This document shows positions 49,401 through 62,750 of a stretch of 64,000 nt of DNA, one piece after another. The translations under genes and the position numbers were made by a program. The stretch spans positions 14,491,685-14,555,684 of the forward strand of contig CM073570.1 in the NCBI GenBank assembly GCA_037074615.1, in the 5' to 3' direction. This stretch comes from Leucaena leucocephala. Taxonomy: Eukaryota > Streptophyta > Magnoliopsida > Fabales > Fabaceae. The notes under the pieces were generated by a model. That model was not told the origin of the DNA and did no database searches. It saw nothing but the letters and a program-made list of their open reading frames with translations. Within the stretch, counting starts at the first letter, position 1, and each line of letters opens with the position of its first letter.

Positions 49401-50732
49401 AGAATTGGAGTTTGAACATCATATTGGGAGTCTTTTTTCTAAATTTTATTTTAATACACACACAAATATACATCATTTAAGCATCAAAATTATTTTTTTA
49501 AAAATATTTATAATTTTTTTCTTTTCAATTTTTATTATTTTCTCTCTTTAAGATTTTAAAAATAAAAAAATTAGAACATATAAATATATTATTTTATTAT
49601 TTTTATCATTTAAAATAACTAATAATATACTCTAATTTTTATTTTATTTAATTAAAAAAATACAAAAAATGAGGATAAATTTTGTATGAATAATTGAAAG
49701 AATAAGACCCGACCTATGGCATGTTGTGTGGGTTTGCATAGTACATAAAAAAGCACAAAATAAATAATTGTACATAAATTTTGGAATGTAGTAGTAATGT
49801 TTGGGGATAGATGAAAATGACGGGAGTACCCTTGGTGACGTGGAGGCTTTAGAGTTAGGGGAATAATTAAAGCTGGCTGCTTTCTGATGGTTTCTTTTAT
49901 ATTCCAATCAAAGCCAATACTCCATTATTGATTTTTTTTGACTTCATTCCCTCCCATTGGGCCCCACCAACTCTCATCATTATGTATTTCTTAAATCAAA
50001 ATAAAATTTTAAATAAATAAACTTTAGACTATTAAAATTTTATCTGACTTAACTGATCAAAAATATATAGAGTATATTTAATTTTATGAAAAAATATTAA
50101 AAATAAAAATAAAATAATTTTTTTCCAGCAAAATTAAGTTCATTTATTAATAGAAAATATAGTTACATTCATATAAAACATATTTCTTTGAAAAATAATG
50201 GTAAAATCAAAAGTAACATTTTTAATAAAAAAATTAATTAGGAACCTTGAATAATCGTACATATAAGTAAAATTGATCTTGAGCTAGTTTATTTAAAGAA
50301 AAATTGTATTTAAGTTTTATGTAAAGAAATTAATTATAAAAAGTTTTAAAAATTTATCAAATGTACGGTACTTAGAATTAATTTTTTTAGAATTAAAAAA
50401 TTGCCCTTAGAAAAAAAACTTAAATAATAGGAATGATTAACTCCATTAGAAAAAATAACAATTAAAACAAGAATAATAATTCAAATAATATGAATAATAA
50501 CTTATGGAGTAAGGAATAACAACCAAGTGATGAAAAAAAAATAATTGAGATATTTTTTTTAAGAATAGTTTTACTATTTTATAATTTAAAAAAATTAATC
50601 TTAAGTCTCGTGCAACTTCACAATCGTTTAATATTTTTTTAAGAACTTAAATATAATTTTTTTTATTTAATGCCTCTTTTAAATTGAGAGCAAGACTTAA
50701 AAATTAGGTATTTTATTTTTCTTATGACAGAA

Positions 50733-50816
50733 GAACTAAAACAAGGTACATCTTATGTTTAGATAATATATAAAATGGATAAAAGAGCTAAACAAGGTAC
50801 ATCTTATGTTTAGATA
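50733..50816. repeat. Local tandem duplication (~56 bp)
   Basis: ACAAGGTACATCTTATGTTT followed by AGATAATA occurs twice, about 56 bases apart, in AT-rich intergenic DNA. Confidence 0.8.
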
Positions 50817-51635
50817 ATAATAATAATAATGAATACAAAATCAAACCCAGTTTCAAATATTATTATTGCTGATGATTAAAGGTTGATTAGATATTTAAAA
50901 GTTATTTAGATAAAAATATAAATTATGAGTCAGTATTAGTGTTAATTATAATTTTATAACTTAAATTATATTTTTTTTATTTTAAGAAAAATTAAAAAAA
51001 ATAAAATTTTATCCTAAAGTCAAGAGGGGGCCTAATAAAAATTATTTTTCTTATATAAAAAGACTTTTTTCTTATATAAATATAATATTTTTAATGTATT
51101 TTATTTATAATATTTATTATTTTTTAAATTAATTTATTTAACTTATAAATTTATATATAATATAATATATATGTGTATTTTAGAATAAAAAATATAATAT
51201 TTTTTATAATTAAATATTTTATCTAATTTATTTAATATACTTAAATTAAATAAATAATTTATATATTAAAGATAAGAATAGCAGTGCACTTATTAAACTA
51301 TTTTGCCTCCATGTAGACCCTTTTTTCCTAATACTCCTAACATAATATCTAGATAAAAAATTTATTTTGATCTTATATATAAGATATCGATATATTTTAT
51401 CTCTTAAATTTATATATAATTTTAACCCCAAAGCATTCCTATCAATTACATAAATGGAGGGAGTTTGTAACAAGAGATATATTTAATATATATGATTAAA
51501 TAAAGTATTTTGTGAAAACTAACACCCAATTATTACAACTAACCGATTTAATTAATTTTTTTAATATTTATAAATTAATTATCTAATTATTATATTAATA
51601 CTAGTATATAGCATATTGTCTCTTGTGATTATTCC

Positions 51636-52180
51636 TAGAGTTGGAAAAACGGGCTAGAAACAGGCTGATATTTTGTCAGCCCGTTTTGAGGTAGGCTACA
51701 CAGCCCACCCCCTCCTAACCCGCCAATGCTGGTGGGTTGACCCATTTTTAAGCGGGTCAACCCGCCAGCTTTTTTTTTAATTAAATTTTTAATATTACTA
51801 CTTATTTTACCCAAATATTATTTTGAATATTTTTATTATTAAATACCAGTAAAAATAATTACTTATTTGTTAATATGTGTTGACATATTATAATTAATTA
51901 ATATTATATTAATATTTATTTAGATTTATAGTTATAAAATTTGAGATTTTTTTATAAAAAGTATAAATTTGTAAGAGTATAATATTAACAATTTTTTAAT
52001 TATACTAATATAATATTAGAAATTTTTTATTAGTATTCTAAAAGTTTAAAAATAGTACTTTAAAAATATTAAAAAAAAGGGTCGTTGGCTCTTGTCAGCC
52101 CATTTTGGGGTGGGCCGCATAACCCGCCTCCAAAATAGACTGACCTATTTTTGGTATGCCAGTCTATTTTATTATATCTA
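51636..52180. mobile_element. Small non-autonomous hAT-like element, 545 bp
   Basis: Flanked by ATTATTCC at 51,628-51,635 and again at 52,181-52,188, an 8-bp target duplication typical of hAT elements. The left end is TAGAGTTGGAAAAACGGGCT. The right end reverse-complements to TAGATATAATAAAATAGACT, so the termini share TAGA and the CT end but are degenerate. The sub-terminal GC-rich blocks (GTCAGCCCGTTTTG on the left, GTCAGCCCATTTTG on the right) are direct and inverted variants of AACCCGCC/GGCGGGTT-type motifs common in plant hAT MITEs. No transposase. Confidence 0.7.
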
Positions 52181-52188
52181 ATTATTCC

Positions 52189-55100
52189 TTTAGTATTATA
52201 ACATATATTTCCAGTCATTATTAATGCCAAAATCTATGAATTTAAAGTTTTATTCATCGTTTTGTTATTTTCGTTTAAATTATATCAAAATAAAAGGCTA
52301 ATAGTAAACTGAGTAGTAATATCGAAATAAAAAGTGAAAGGGACAGTTTTGAGAATTGCAATTTTAATATATAGTTTCAATAATGCAAAGGCACTCACAT
52401 CAGTGGGGTTCTTTTTGTGGGTCATTATGCGTTTTATCTTAAACGTTTCCAAGAGGCGAAGGGGGAATTACTATGTCCATTAATTCTCTCATCAATCAAA
52501 TTATTAAGACTTTTTTATTTGTGATAATTATTTTTTAGCATAATTTAATTAATTTCATGATAATATATGCCATTTATAGGTATATCTTATGTGGGGAACA
52601 CACTCTTTGCAGAATATTTCGGCTGTTTTTTTTAGTATTTGTTTATTGAGGTTTTAGAATATTATTAGTACTGTGTCAAAATTTCTTTTAATTTTTTAAT
52701 ATACTCTTAATTTATTTCACTAACTAATAATGCGTTGGATTTATATAACTAGTGAAGTATATAATATAGTACTTAAATAATAGCAATTAATGTTATCATG
52801 AAATTGTTAAAGGAGTATAAATAAAAGAAAAAAAAATAATCATTTAATCTTTTTGAAAAACATTTGAAACTAACGGTTAAAAAGAAATGGAGGTAGTTAA
52901 CTTTTTCTTACAAGTCTTTTCCAAAATTTTAAGCCACACTTGTAAAAGTTAAATAAAATCTTCTTCAATTATATTATGGTTATTTTTTAAATAGTAAATC
53001 ATATATAATAAAATTCGTAATAAATCACTTAGTATTATTATTAAGAAGTCATTTAAATCACAATACATCAAAAAATGAGAATTCTACAAAATAGTAATAT
53101 TTTTCTTATTTAATTCTTTATTTTTAAAATAATTTTTTATTTTTAAAAAGAAACGAAAAACTTATTTGTTAATTAGTTTTTAGTTAAGTTTTTGCAAAAA
53201 AATGTATTCTTTAAAAATAAAAAATAGAACAAATTTTACCCGTTTTGTTATTTTTAGTTCTTGAAATTATGTAAAAAAATTCAACATGTGCTTTTTAGAA
53301 TAATTGTCCAAATAGATTTTTTTCCTTACAAAACCTATCCTGAAAAATAATTTCATAAAATCGCTCTAAAATTATAAAAAAATTAAAAACAAAATAAAAA
53401 TAGGGGAGAATTATAATTAAGAATATATTGTAAATGATATTTATTGGGAGGGAGCATAAAAGTTATAATTATTTATAAAGACTAAATATAAAAAATATTT
53501 ACAAATACTAAATTGCCATTTAGCAACATTGTTATATTTTCTCCTCACATTTTCTTTATAAGACTGATATAAATTTGTAAACCTCGTACGCTCTCTCATT
53601 TAATTTCTCTCATATTATATTTTAAAATTAATATGAAATTCTACATCCATGACATGATCTTTTTTTCCCAACTTTTATTTTTTTATTAGCATCTACACAA
53701 TCATATCTTCACTATATCACTTAATACATTATAGATTTTTTTGGATTTTTTATTAAAAATATTTTTGTTGGCCTTACAATCATGATTAACACTTTTTCAT
53801 AAAAAAAACATAATAGAATATTTAGATTTTAATAGACTATATTAACGTTTAATGGATTTTTAATTTTAAAAATCACAAATTTATTCTAAAATAAAAATAA
53901 ATTATCCAAACTTCTTTTGAATTGTTTAAAGCTACGATTTCTTTTTTAATTTTCTAGACGTATATAATTTTTTAACATATATGATAAATTATAAAAGATC
54001 TTAAGTTTTTTTAAAATAAAATTATAATTTTTTATACATTCGATCAATGTTTATATTATTTTTTCGAATGTTTTCAATTGATATCTACTTAAGTTGTAAA
54101 ATGTTTAAAATTTTATATTAATTTTAAAAATAGAACTTGAAAGAGAATATAAGAAATTTTTATAAGGGATAATTTAATAATTTTAATTTTTTATTTTAAT
54201 ATTTAGTCTTTATAAATATTTACAATTTTTACCATCATTTTCAAAAAATATCATGGGGTACATATCGTTTATTCTCCTCTCCACCTCTCCCTTTCTAAGA
54301 ATAGTTGAACATCATCAAAACTTGTAAGGACTAATTAGAATAATCCTAAAAGCCACAACTAACATTGAGGGAAATGAGAAATGAAAGAATGAATCTAGAC
54401 CATTCATTCGTTGATGTAAGAAGACAATGTGTATCTTTCCTTCTAGCTACTCTTGAATGCTTGAACACGAAACACAGAAAATGGTCCCGTGCTCTCAACA
54501 ACTCCCACCCCCCTTAGATATTCTACATTTTTTTCTCTAAAAAATACACATTTCCAATTTAAAAAAGTAGTTATATCATTTATAACATGTCTATAGTTAC
54601 TTTATTATAATTTTTCTTTTTCAATTAATTGTAATTTCAAATGATAAGAAGTTGTTTACGTGGTTAGAATAATCCCGATAGAGTATCAACATTAAAATGT
54701 TTCCTAAACATAATTAAAAATACAATTAATTATAATTAAACTTTAATGATAATAATTAATTATAATTAAAATTTATAAAATTATATTCTTTTTGGTAATT
54801 ATATATTAACAAGTGATTTAATAAATAAAATTTAAATATAATTAAAATTCCTATAATCACTTATAAAAGAATTATCCAAATAAAAATTATGATTAAATAA
54901 TATCACTTATTTATTTTTTTATTTTTGCTAGGAGTGGGGGAGGAGAAAGTGGGGGAAGAAGAAAAATGGGATAAGGGGTGGACCATTCGACGGTTCACGC
55001 CTACGCAAGATTTGCACAACTCTTTCTTCACATGGCCCTCTGTCTTTCTAATTTTTCTTTTTCTTTTTGAGATAAATGTCTCTTCCCCCTTGAGTTATCA

Positions 55101-57263
55101 AAATTGAAAAGTAAAAATTCCCATCCATTACCAACCTGACCTATTCATAGACAATCAAGATTAAAATTAAAAAAAAAACACTTGAGTTTCCAATACCTAT
55201 CCCTTATAATTTTATTTATTTCATAATTTAATTTTTATGATAAACTGTATAAAAATTTTAATTTTGACAATACTTTTTAGACTAAAATACAGAGAATTCC
55301 CATAATTATATATTACCTCTTTAATATTTAAAAATTTAAATTCAAAGTTTTAATGTTTATGTTTTAACTATTAACACCTTGTAATTAAAGTTAATAATTT
55401 ATACATGTTATAATTTTTATATATTTTATTATATACTATATTATTTAAAAAATAATATTTAAAACTTTATATGTAATTATAATTTTTTAACTAAAAAGAT
55501 ATGGTCAAATAAATATTTATATTTTTAAATATTTTATATGTTTAAAAATAATTAAAATTATATTTCGAGTGCTCAATGTTAGTTTTTAAATAAAATAATA
55601 TAATTAAAAATATAAAAATTATAATATAGTAAAAATTGTTAACTTTAATAATAATTATAATAATAAATGATTAATAATTAAAATAAGAAATATTAAGGTT
55701 TTTAATTTAATTTTTTAAAAGTTATAGAGGTAATATAAATAACTCAAAATTTATGAGATTTGTGTGTATTTTAATCTATTTTTTTAAATATGATTATCAT
55801 CAATAAAAAAGTACTAAATTAAAAAATTGAATAACATATAAAGATTATAGACTTGTCGTTTTTTGATTGCAAGAAAATTGGCTCGTAAATAACCATCCAT
55901 TCTGAAGAGGATTTTTTTTAATAATATTTTCTATTATTATTATTATTATTTCATTTTTATTGGTACTGTTATTATCATTTTTATTAATTTCACTCTAATG
56001 TACAAGTAATTTTCAAGTCAATTACAATTTATTGGTCCCAAAGAAACCACGATTCAAATCAAAATATTTTTTTTTTAAATATAAATAAAATTATATGGCA
56101 ATATCTAAAAAAATATTTATTATATCTTCTTGTACAAGATGAAGTCTATACAACTCATTCACCATGAATACCCTAGTCCCCTCATTAAATATAAGCAGAG
56201 CTGTAATTCTGCGCTATTAAATAAATAATATTCGATTTTCTCGCCAAAAATAAATAATATTGGATTTAAAAAATAAATAATATTAATATAAATTTAATAT
56301 TTGAGTCCATTATTACTCAAATTAAACCAAGAAATAAAATATACTAACACATTTCCAACCATTTTTTAATTAAAAACTCTATTCAAATTATTCGTTTTTT
56401 TACTTTTAATTATTGTTAAGTTAAATTATTGAAAACCTTTTTACTTTATAAAAACATTTTTTTACTTAAAATATGATTAGCTTCTTTATTATTTTTTTAC
56501 CTAAAATATACAATTTTAATCTTAGAAATGATTTTGATTATTTAATTTTGTTTTAGGGGAAGGGTAAAGCCAAGGGAACCAAATAAACAGTGTCATGTAT
56601 GTGAATCATATCCTATCATTTTTATCTTGCATAAATATGTTACCAAAAAAAAATATCTTGCATAAATAAATGCATTTCATAATTTCATTCACTCCAAAAA
56701 CAAAAAGAAAAAGAAAAATGCCTTTCAAAACGCAAGCAGGCCCAAAAAAGTACACAAGTCTAGCTACACGTGTCAGAAATGCAGAAACAACGTAAATGTT
56801 ATTGAAATTAACAGAAATGCAGAAACAACGTAAACGTAAATGATTCGGAGAAGATATGGTGAAATTGAAATTTAGAATAAGGTTATTAATTATAAATTCC
56901 ATAAAATTAAGGTTCAACGTGCAATTATCCCAAAGATATTATTTTTCACGTCATGTTATAACTTCATATGGAACATCACTTTTCTTCCAAACTAAACATT
57001 CATGGAAATTAATTAATTAATTAATTAATTAATCAATGAATGTTGTAAAAGTAGTTGCTACCTGCCATCATCCCACTAGGATTTCCACAGCTTAATTTAA
57101 AAGCAGAAACCAAATTATTAAATATTAAAATTAACACGAAAGATTTTTATATACTTCACTCAAATCAAAGAAAAAAATTAATAATAAGATGTTCGAAAAT
57201 AAAATTTTATTCGTATATTAATTTATTCACATTCAAAAGAAAATCCAAAACCCAAATTTTAAG
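52189..57263. other. AT-rich intergenic region
   Basis: No gene recognised. An open stretch at 54,925-55,107 is a GA-rich simple sequence. An exact local duplication (CAGAAATGCAGAAACAACGT) lies near 56,774 and 56,813. A TTAA-type microsatellite, (TAAT)n, lies at about 57,008-57,033. The last few hundred bases are probably the 3' UTR and flank of the AP2/ERF gene. Confidence 0.5.
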
Positions 57264-57806
57264 CTAATAAGAGTCCCATGGAAATGGATCTTCGAGCCGG
57301 AAACCTGAGTCTCTGTAATCGGCGCCGGCTAGAAGCCAGAGCGAGGAGTAATGAAACCCGTCGGCGCCTCGGCTGTGGTTTAAGATGTCGGGGAGGTCGA
57401 AGAACGTGTCGTCCTCGTCCGTTAACGGCGAACTAGACAGTGGTGGAGCGTCGGCTTGCATGAGCTCGGACTCGGTTTCTGCTTCTTGACGGTTTATGTG
57501 GTAATTGATGGCGGCTGCCTTGGCGGCGGCGGCCTGGACGTCCTTTGGGGAGTTACTGGCAGGACGAGGAAGCACCGCCGCTAGCTCCGGGAAGTTAAGG
57601 AAAGCAGAGCTGCCTTTGATGGTGAGAGCGGCGACGTCGTGAGCTCGAGCCGCCATTTCTGCAGTAGGAAAAGTGCCGAGCCATATTCTGGATTTCTTTC
57701 TGGGTTCTCTGATTTCTGAAACCCATTTCCCCCATTGACGCATTCGTACGCCTCTGTAAGTTGGGTGCTTTCCGTCGGCCATTTCTGCGTTCTTGTTACT
57801 CGTCAT
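57264..57806 (-). CDS. DREB-type AP2/ERF transcription factor (A-4-like)
   Basis: Intronless, 180 aa from ATG 57,806 (MTSNKNAEMADGKHPTYRGV). The AP2 domain spans residues 17-74: YRGVRMRQWGKWVSEIREP, then KKSRIWLGTFPTAEMAARAH and DVAALTIKGSSAFLNFPEL. Val29 and Glu34 (AP2 positions 14 and 19) mark DREB-type DNA binding to DRE/CRT-like sites. Ala-rich sequence (VQAAAAKAAA) and an acidic C-terminus (LTDEDDTFFDLPDI ... WDSY) follow, as in group A-4 (TINY, ERF035-038) proteins. The reading frame stays open for 84 more codons upstream, but a TATA box lies inside that stretch and no in-frame ATG does, so I place the start here. GC content is far above the surroundings. Likely a nuclear stress- or growth-related activator; targets unknown. 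Confidence 0.9.
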   Translation of the reverse strand: MTSNKNAEMADGKHPTYRGVRMRQWGKWVSEIREPRKKSRIWLGTFPTAEMAARAHDVAALTIKGSSAFLNFPELAAVLPRPASNSPKDVQAAAAKAAAINYHINRQEAETESELMQADAPPLSSSPLTDEDDTFFDLPDILNHSRGADGFHYSSLWLLAGADYRDSGFRLEDPFPWDSY

Positions 57807-57975
57807 CGTCTTCTTCTTCTTCACCTTCTCTTCTTTGTGATGAGCTTCTTGAGCTTCGTGGTGTACATTAATGGTTTCTGTGGTGATGGAGGAGGAGGAG
57901 GAAGAAGAAGTAGAAGAAAGAGAAGTGCGGTGAGGAAGAATTGAATTAGTGTTGGGGCAGAGCTGCGAGCCGAGG

Positions 57976-57987
57976 TACTTATAAATT
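57976..57987 (-). promoter_or_regulatory. TATA box of the AP2/ERF gene
   Basis: On the minus strand AATTTATAAGTA lies about 170 bases upstream of the ATG, implying transcription starts near 57,950 and a leader of about 145 bases that is CT-rich (TTCTTCTACTTC). Its position argues against a longer protein start. Confidence 0.55.
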
Positions 57988-58161
57988 ATTTTGCTTGTTG
58001 TATTACTAAATTCTAAAAGAAATATGGGTCCACCTTCTATACCATAAACACATGTCACTTTAATTTTTCTTCTTACTTTTTTTTAAATTATAAAAAATAT
58101 AATTTTTATGTTAATTTTTTATCTTGGAATTTGAGTTAATAATTGACCATACTGTTCTTCT

Positions 58162-58941
58162 TAGGGCTGTGCATAGGTAGGATTGAGCAGAGCAATCCCC
58201 TACCTGGTGTCCTGTTCAAAGAATACATGGGTTACATTTTACAACTCGATACCCGACCCTACTCGGTAAAAGCCCTAATAATTTTGGGCTAGGCATGAGC
58301 GGGTTGGACATAGGCAAGCTGGGCATGCCCAAGTTGTGATGTCATGCTCATGTTGTGAAAAAATATGTAATTATGAACTTTTAAAATAATATCATATTCA
58401 TGTGTCTTCAATAGTTAAATAATATCTATAATTCACTAAGAATAAAAGAACAAAGATAATAATTAAAATCTTGAGATCCATTACATATAAAAAATAAGCG
58501 TTGAAATCTACGCAATTTATAATTATAACTTTGCATCAATCTCTCCAATATTGACAAAGATAAAGTATTTACAAAAATAAAATAAATAATTATAATTTAT
58601 AATGTAATCATATGATAATTAACAAAGTTAAAAAAATACGAAAAAAATAATATAGTTATAAATATTAAAAGATACAAGTTACCTACTTAACTACTTATAT
58701 TTCTAAAATTACCTTATAGTCACCAATAACTATCATATTCTCCCTTCTAAGATAGAGAAAAAATAAAAAAAATAAAAGAATGGGTGCTCATGGGCAGGGT
58801 AGCTTCTATGTGCCCAACTCAAAAAATATATGGGCTGTATTTTATAACTCGATATTTAACTCTATTCTATATTTATCGGATTAAATATAATATTTTTATT
58901 ATGAGTTAGATAGAATATACTGGGTCGCCGGCGCAGCCCTA
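58162..58941. mobile_element. Non-autonomous hAT element (MITE), 780 bp
   Basis: The ends TAGGGCTGTGC and GCGCAGCCCTA form 11-bp inverted repeats with one mismatch. The perfect 8-bp target duplication GTTCTTCT lies at 58,154-58,161 and 58,942-58,949. TAGGGCTG ends plus an 8-bp duplication define hAT. Sub-terminal GC-rich blocks surround an AT-rich core with no transposase. It lies about 355 bases upstream of the AP2/ERF start codon, so it could influence that promoter. Confidence 0.9.
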
Positions 58942-58949
58942 GTTCTTCT

Positions 58950-61900
58950 ACTCCATTTTCAGTTAGTAACACTGTTTTTCTAGTTCTAACTTCTTAACGC
59001 GTCAACTAGATAGGAAAATTCCTTTATTTTAAGTAAACGATACCAAAACTTACCATTATTACACAAAAATTAATTCCTCCTTGATTTTACTTTAAGTAGA
59101 AATGAGTCTTAACTCTTAACTCTGGCAATCAAACCTCCATGAAATTTATTGTTTTAAAAAATAATTATTTAAATTTTATTAAAAAATAACTTAATCGTCC
59201 AAACATTAATTAAAGCCACATCAATAAATAATAAATAAATAGTAAAAAATATATATAATATATTTATGCTTTTTTGTACATAATATAATATTATGTATTT
59301 TTTTAAAAATAAACTAGTATAGAATATTTTAACATGAAAAAATAATTTAATAAATAATGTATCGATAGGGATGAGGGATTTAGTTTTATTTTAATTGAGT
59401 CTTGTTAATACTGTATCAATAAATAATAAATAAGTAATAATATATTATTTATTTTAAATATAATTCTTTGATTGGTGGAATTTTGAAACTAGAAGATAAA
59501 TAAATTTCTACTATCATGCATATACATTAGAAACAACTTGGCTCACCTTAGAATTCGTAAAATCAACATTCTAGTTCTCTTCAATTTTAAATAATATATA
59601 TGTAATTATTTTGATTTTTAGAACCACTTAATCATTTAATTCAATGGTTTGTTGGCATAAAGAGTATAAGGGTGCTTTTAGATTACTGGTGGAGAAGTTT
59701 TTTTTTTCAATTTGATTTTTGTAAAAGGTAGATTAAGTAAAAGTGAGATAATATAATATGATTTATATTTATATTTATTTTTATAAAAAAATTAATTTGA
59801 CCAAATTTTATTTAGATAAAAACTCAAAAAAAAAAAAAGAAGAAGAAGAAGAAGTCAATATAAAAAAGTCAGAAGGTATAAAAAATAGCTTCATCTAAAA
59901 AGTCTATTTAGATTTAAAAGTCAAATTGTAAAACGGTAAACTAGACATTAATATTGGTTAAAAAATAACTTATAGTGGTCGACAAGTCACTAAATGTTAC
60001 GTTGTTTCCATGGGAACATAAAGTTTTTACATGAAAAGAAAAAATAAGTAAAAAAGTTGAATTGCCTAAAGTAAAAGTGTATATCATATTGATCTTTCAA
60101 GTTGGTGCTTTATATTGTCTTATCTACCAAATTTTTAATCTTTGATATATTTTTTTTGAGTAAAAAATATTTTTAAATAGATAAAAAAAAAGAGAAAAAT
60201 ATCAGGACGAAAGACTTACAAAAAGAAAAAAAGATGTAAATTTTTTTTCTCTATATTTAAAATTTTCACTCATAGTATTTTTTTTCTTATTTAAATATAG
60301 GGTAATAGTGCAAGGTAATCTTCTATTTAAAAATAAATTTTTATATTATTAAACTATAAGACTATCAATTTAAACTTTAGAGTTGATTACTTAGTGTAGG
60401 TTGGATTAATAGGGGTTGATATGGGTAGTAAGCGGTCCGATATCGTTTAATCGAGGTTTTGAGTTTAAATTTTGGTGTATGTAGAAAATTCTCGTTAAGA
60501 GATTCACGCACTATAACTAGGTGCATAAAATGGGTCAGATCCGAATATAGTAGGGATAAAGGTAAACTATGTGATCAACTTTAAAAAAAAAATTAGTGTA
60601 GGTTGGCATTGTTTCTATGACCTAGTTAGGAGTGTGAAAAGATTTTTTATAATTTTGAAGTTAGTTAGACATATACTTTTGACTAATTCTTAATTAGACC
60701 AAGAGGTCTCATTAGAGATTTTGTAATATTGTTAAAGGATCAAAACACCCCTTATATAGTTTGGAGGTTTTAATTTGCGTAAAATTAAGACTTTTCATTA
60801 AATTTGTGATAGTTGTGGATAATTTATTTCACGGCAACAGTGGTACCCACTCCTTAAAAGGTTTCTATCGTTGTGCTTTCTCTTTTCTTTTTAACAACAA
60901 GAGCATTGTGGTTATTTTATCATATTCTAAAATCTCGAATAAGGCCTCGATTAGGAATTAGTCAAAAAGTATGGGCCCTATTTAAATTTTAGGTATTTTA
61001 AGGGGAATTTTATTAAGATTCTGTTATGAATATATTTCTTTTTTATATACAAAATTCCTTTTTTCAAAAAAGAAGAGTAAATGAAAGGGGCATGAGAAGA
61101 GAGTTAGGTGTGAAGTCTGTGTCTAAAACGATGAGACGTGTTGGGCTTAGGGACAACACAAATGTGAAGCTGTGGGTTCGTCAAACGTACATATACCCCA
61201 CAATTTAGCATTTTTCTCCTATGAATTACTTCACTTGTTCCCAAGCTTAACCCTATGCTTGCTTGACTTCTTCCCTATTTCACATACCCCCACGCATTTT
61301 TTTTTTCCCACGGCATATGAATTTAAGATTATAAGGGTAATTAAATTTATAATTTTTTATTTATAAAATAGTAGTACTAGATTAGTAGCTTTCGTGCCAC
61401 TATATTATAAATTTATAGTGACATTATATTTTTTATATAGTATACCCACTGTCCTAAATTAATATTTTATTGTAGGAAATATAATAGATATAGACTAATC
61501 AAGATTTGAGATATGATATAAATGTTAAAGTTATTACCCTTAACCACTAGGGTGTTTTATACCAATATATTAAACTCGAGAACTATAATTAAATTATAAA
61601 AACTCAAGTTAAATTATCTAAGTTGTCAGGGTTATTGTGACATTATATTCACTATTCCCTCAATTCCATATTATTGTACATTTTTTTTATAAAATTACAC
61701 ATAAAATTCATTAAATATAATTTAAAATTTTAAGTTTTCTAAAATACGTATAAACTCTCAAAAATATTCCTTCAATTAATATAGAGAGAGAGAGAGAAGA
61801 GATTTTTTTTGGGGAGTAAAATAATAAATGGAAAATTTAGAATAATGCCATTAATGAAATCTTTTCTTTTCAAGACATCTTATATTTTAAAAGATTTAAA

Positions 61901-62283
61901 CACTCCAAAAAATATCCTATAATATGAAAAGAAGGAAGTATATTCCATAAAATCTGAAACATAAATCTTATTATCTATAATTGTACAGAGAGAGAGAGAG
62001 TAATTTTTGAGAAAAATTTAAGAATGCCATCTAAAAACAAAGGAAAATTTAAGAAAAATCTCACATGATTTTTTTTTTTTGTGAGAATGATGCAATGACA
62101 GTACCACTACTATATGTGTACAAAAATGACAGAGTATTAGAACTTTATATATATATATAAATTTATTAAATTATTCTTACCAATAAAATTTGTAATATAG
62201 ACTTTGTCTTTAGATATGGTAGGTAGTACAAACTCACATTATATTTTAAAATATCTTAACAAAAAACTCCTCTTTAATGACTA
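58950..62283. other. AT-rich intergenic region
   Basis: No gene recognised. It contains a SINE (60,405-60,592), an A-run with (GAA)n near 59,828-59,854, and short (AG)n runs near 61,783 and 61,988. Open stretches at 60,761-60,961 and 61,026-61,366 lack recognisable motifs. Confidence 0.5.
60405..60592 (+). mobile_element. tRNA-derived SINE (family 2) with perfect 14-bp target duplication
   Basis: Flanked by TTAGTGTAGGTTGG at 60,391-60,404 and 60,593-60,606. It starts in a tRNA-like region (TTTTGAGTTTAAATTTTGGT resembles a decayed B box) and ends in A9. The middle (GAGATTCACGCACTATAACT, GGGTCAGATCCGAATATAGT) matches the SINE at 42,612-42,786. The perfect duplication points to fairly recent insertion. 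Confidence 0.88.
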
Positions 62284-62750
62284 GAGAAAAAAACAACAAA
62301 AATCTATGTGAATTTCAAAATAATAATTTGGGTATTTGAATATCTAAAATGACATATTGGGTAGGAGATCCAATCTATTATTTGTAAATTTGAGTAAAAA
62401 GACTAAATTACCCTTGAAAGTATTTGAAGGAGTTGGACAATGAAACTCAGAACAAAGTGAGAGAAAAAGCGGGAGAATGGAGCAGGAGATTATATTCTAA
62501 CTTTCATCGAATATTTCTCTAAAAATGGCATTTCGGCCTGCGTTTGCAAGGATAGTAGCCATTCAATGATTGGATTTGCTGAATAAAACAAATAAAGCTA
62601 GAACAAAAAAGAAGCAATCTAATTATAGTTGCCAAGAAACAAATTTTCAAAGAACAGAGGATATAAAGGAATGATTAATCCGATAAAAAAATAGAAAAAG
62701 GTGGGAAAGTTGGATTAAAACAAACTAGTGGAAAAAACAAATAATGGAAA

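Larger units (their letters stand above)
41266..51627. other. AT-rich gene desert
   Basis: No protein-coding gene recognised in about 10 kb. It contains two SINEs (listed), a G/AG microsatellite, a 44,331-44,534 minus-strand open stretch without recognisable motifs, and GC-richer pockets near 45,240-45,310, 48,550-48,780 and 49,790-49,920. The rest is low-complexity A/T sequence. Confidence 0.5.

Noticed and set aside
54925..55107. 60-codon plus-strand frame with GGGGGAGGAGAAAG
   Set aside because: GA-rich simple sequence with no protein features.
58021..58058. Longer AP2/ERF protein starting at 58,058
   Set aside because: The first codon would be GTG, not ATG, and a TATA box lies within the frame downstream of it.
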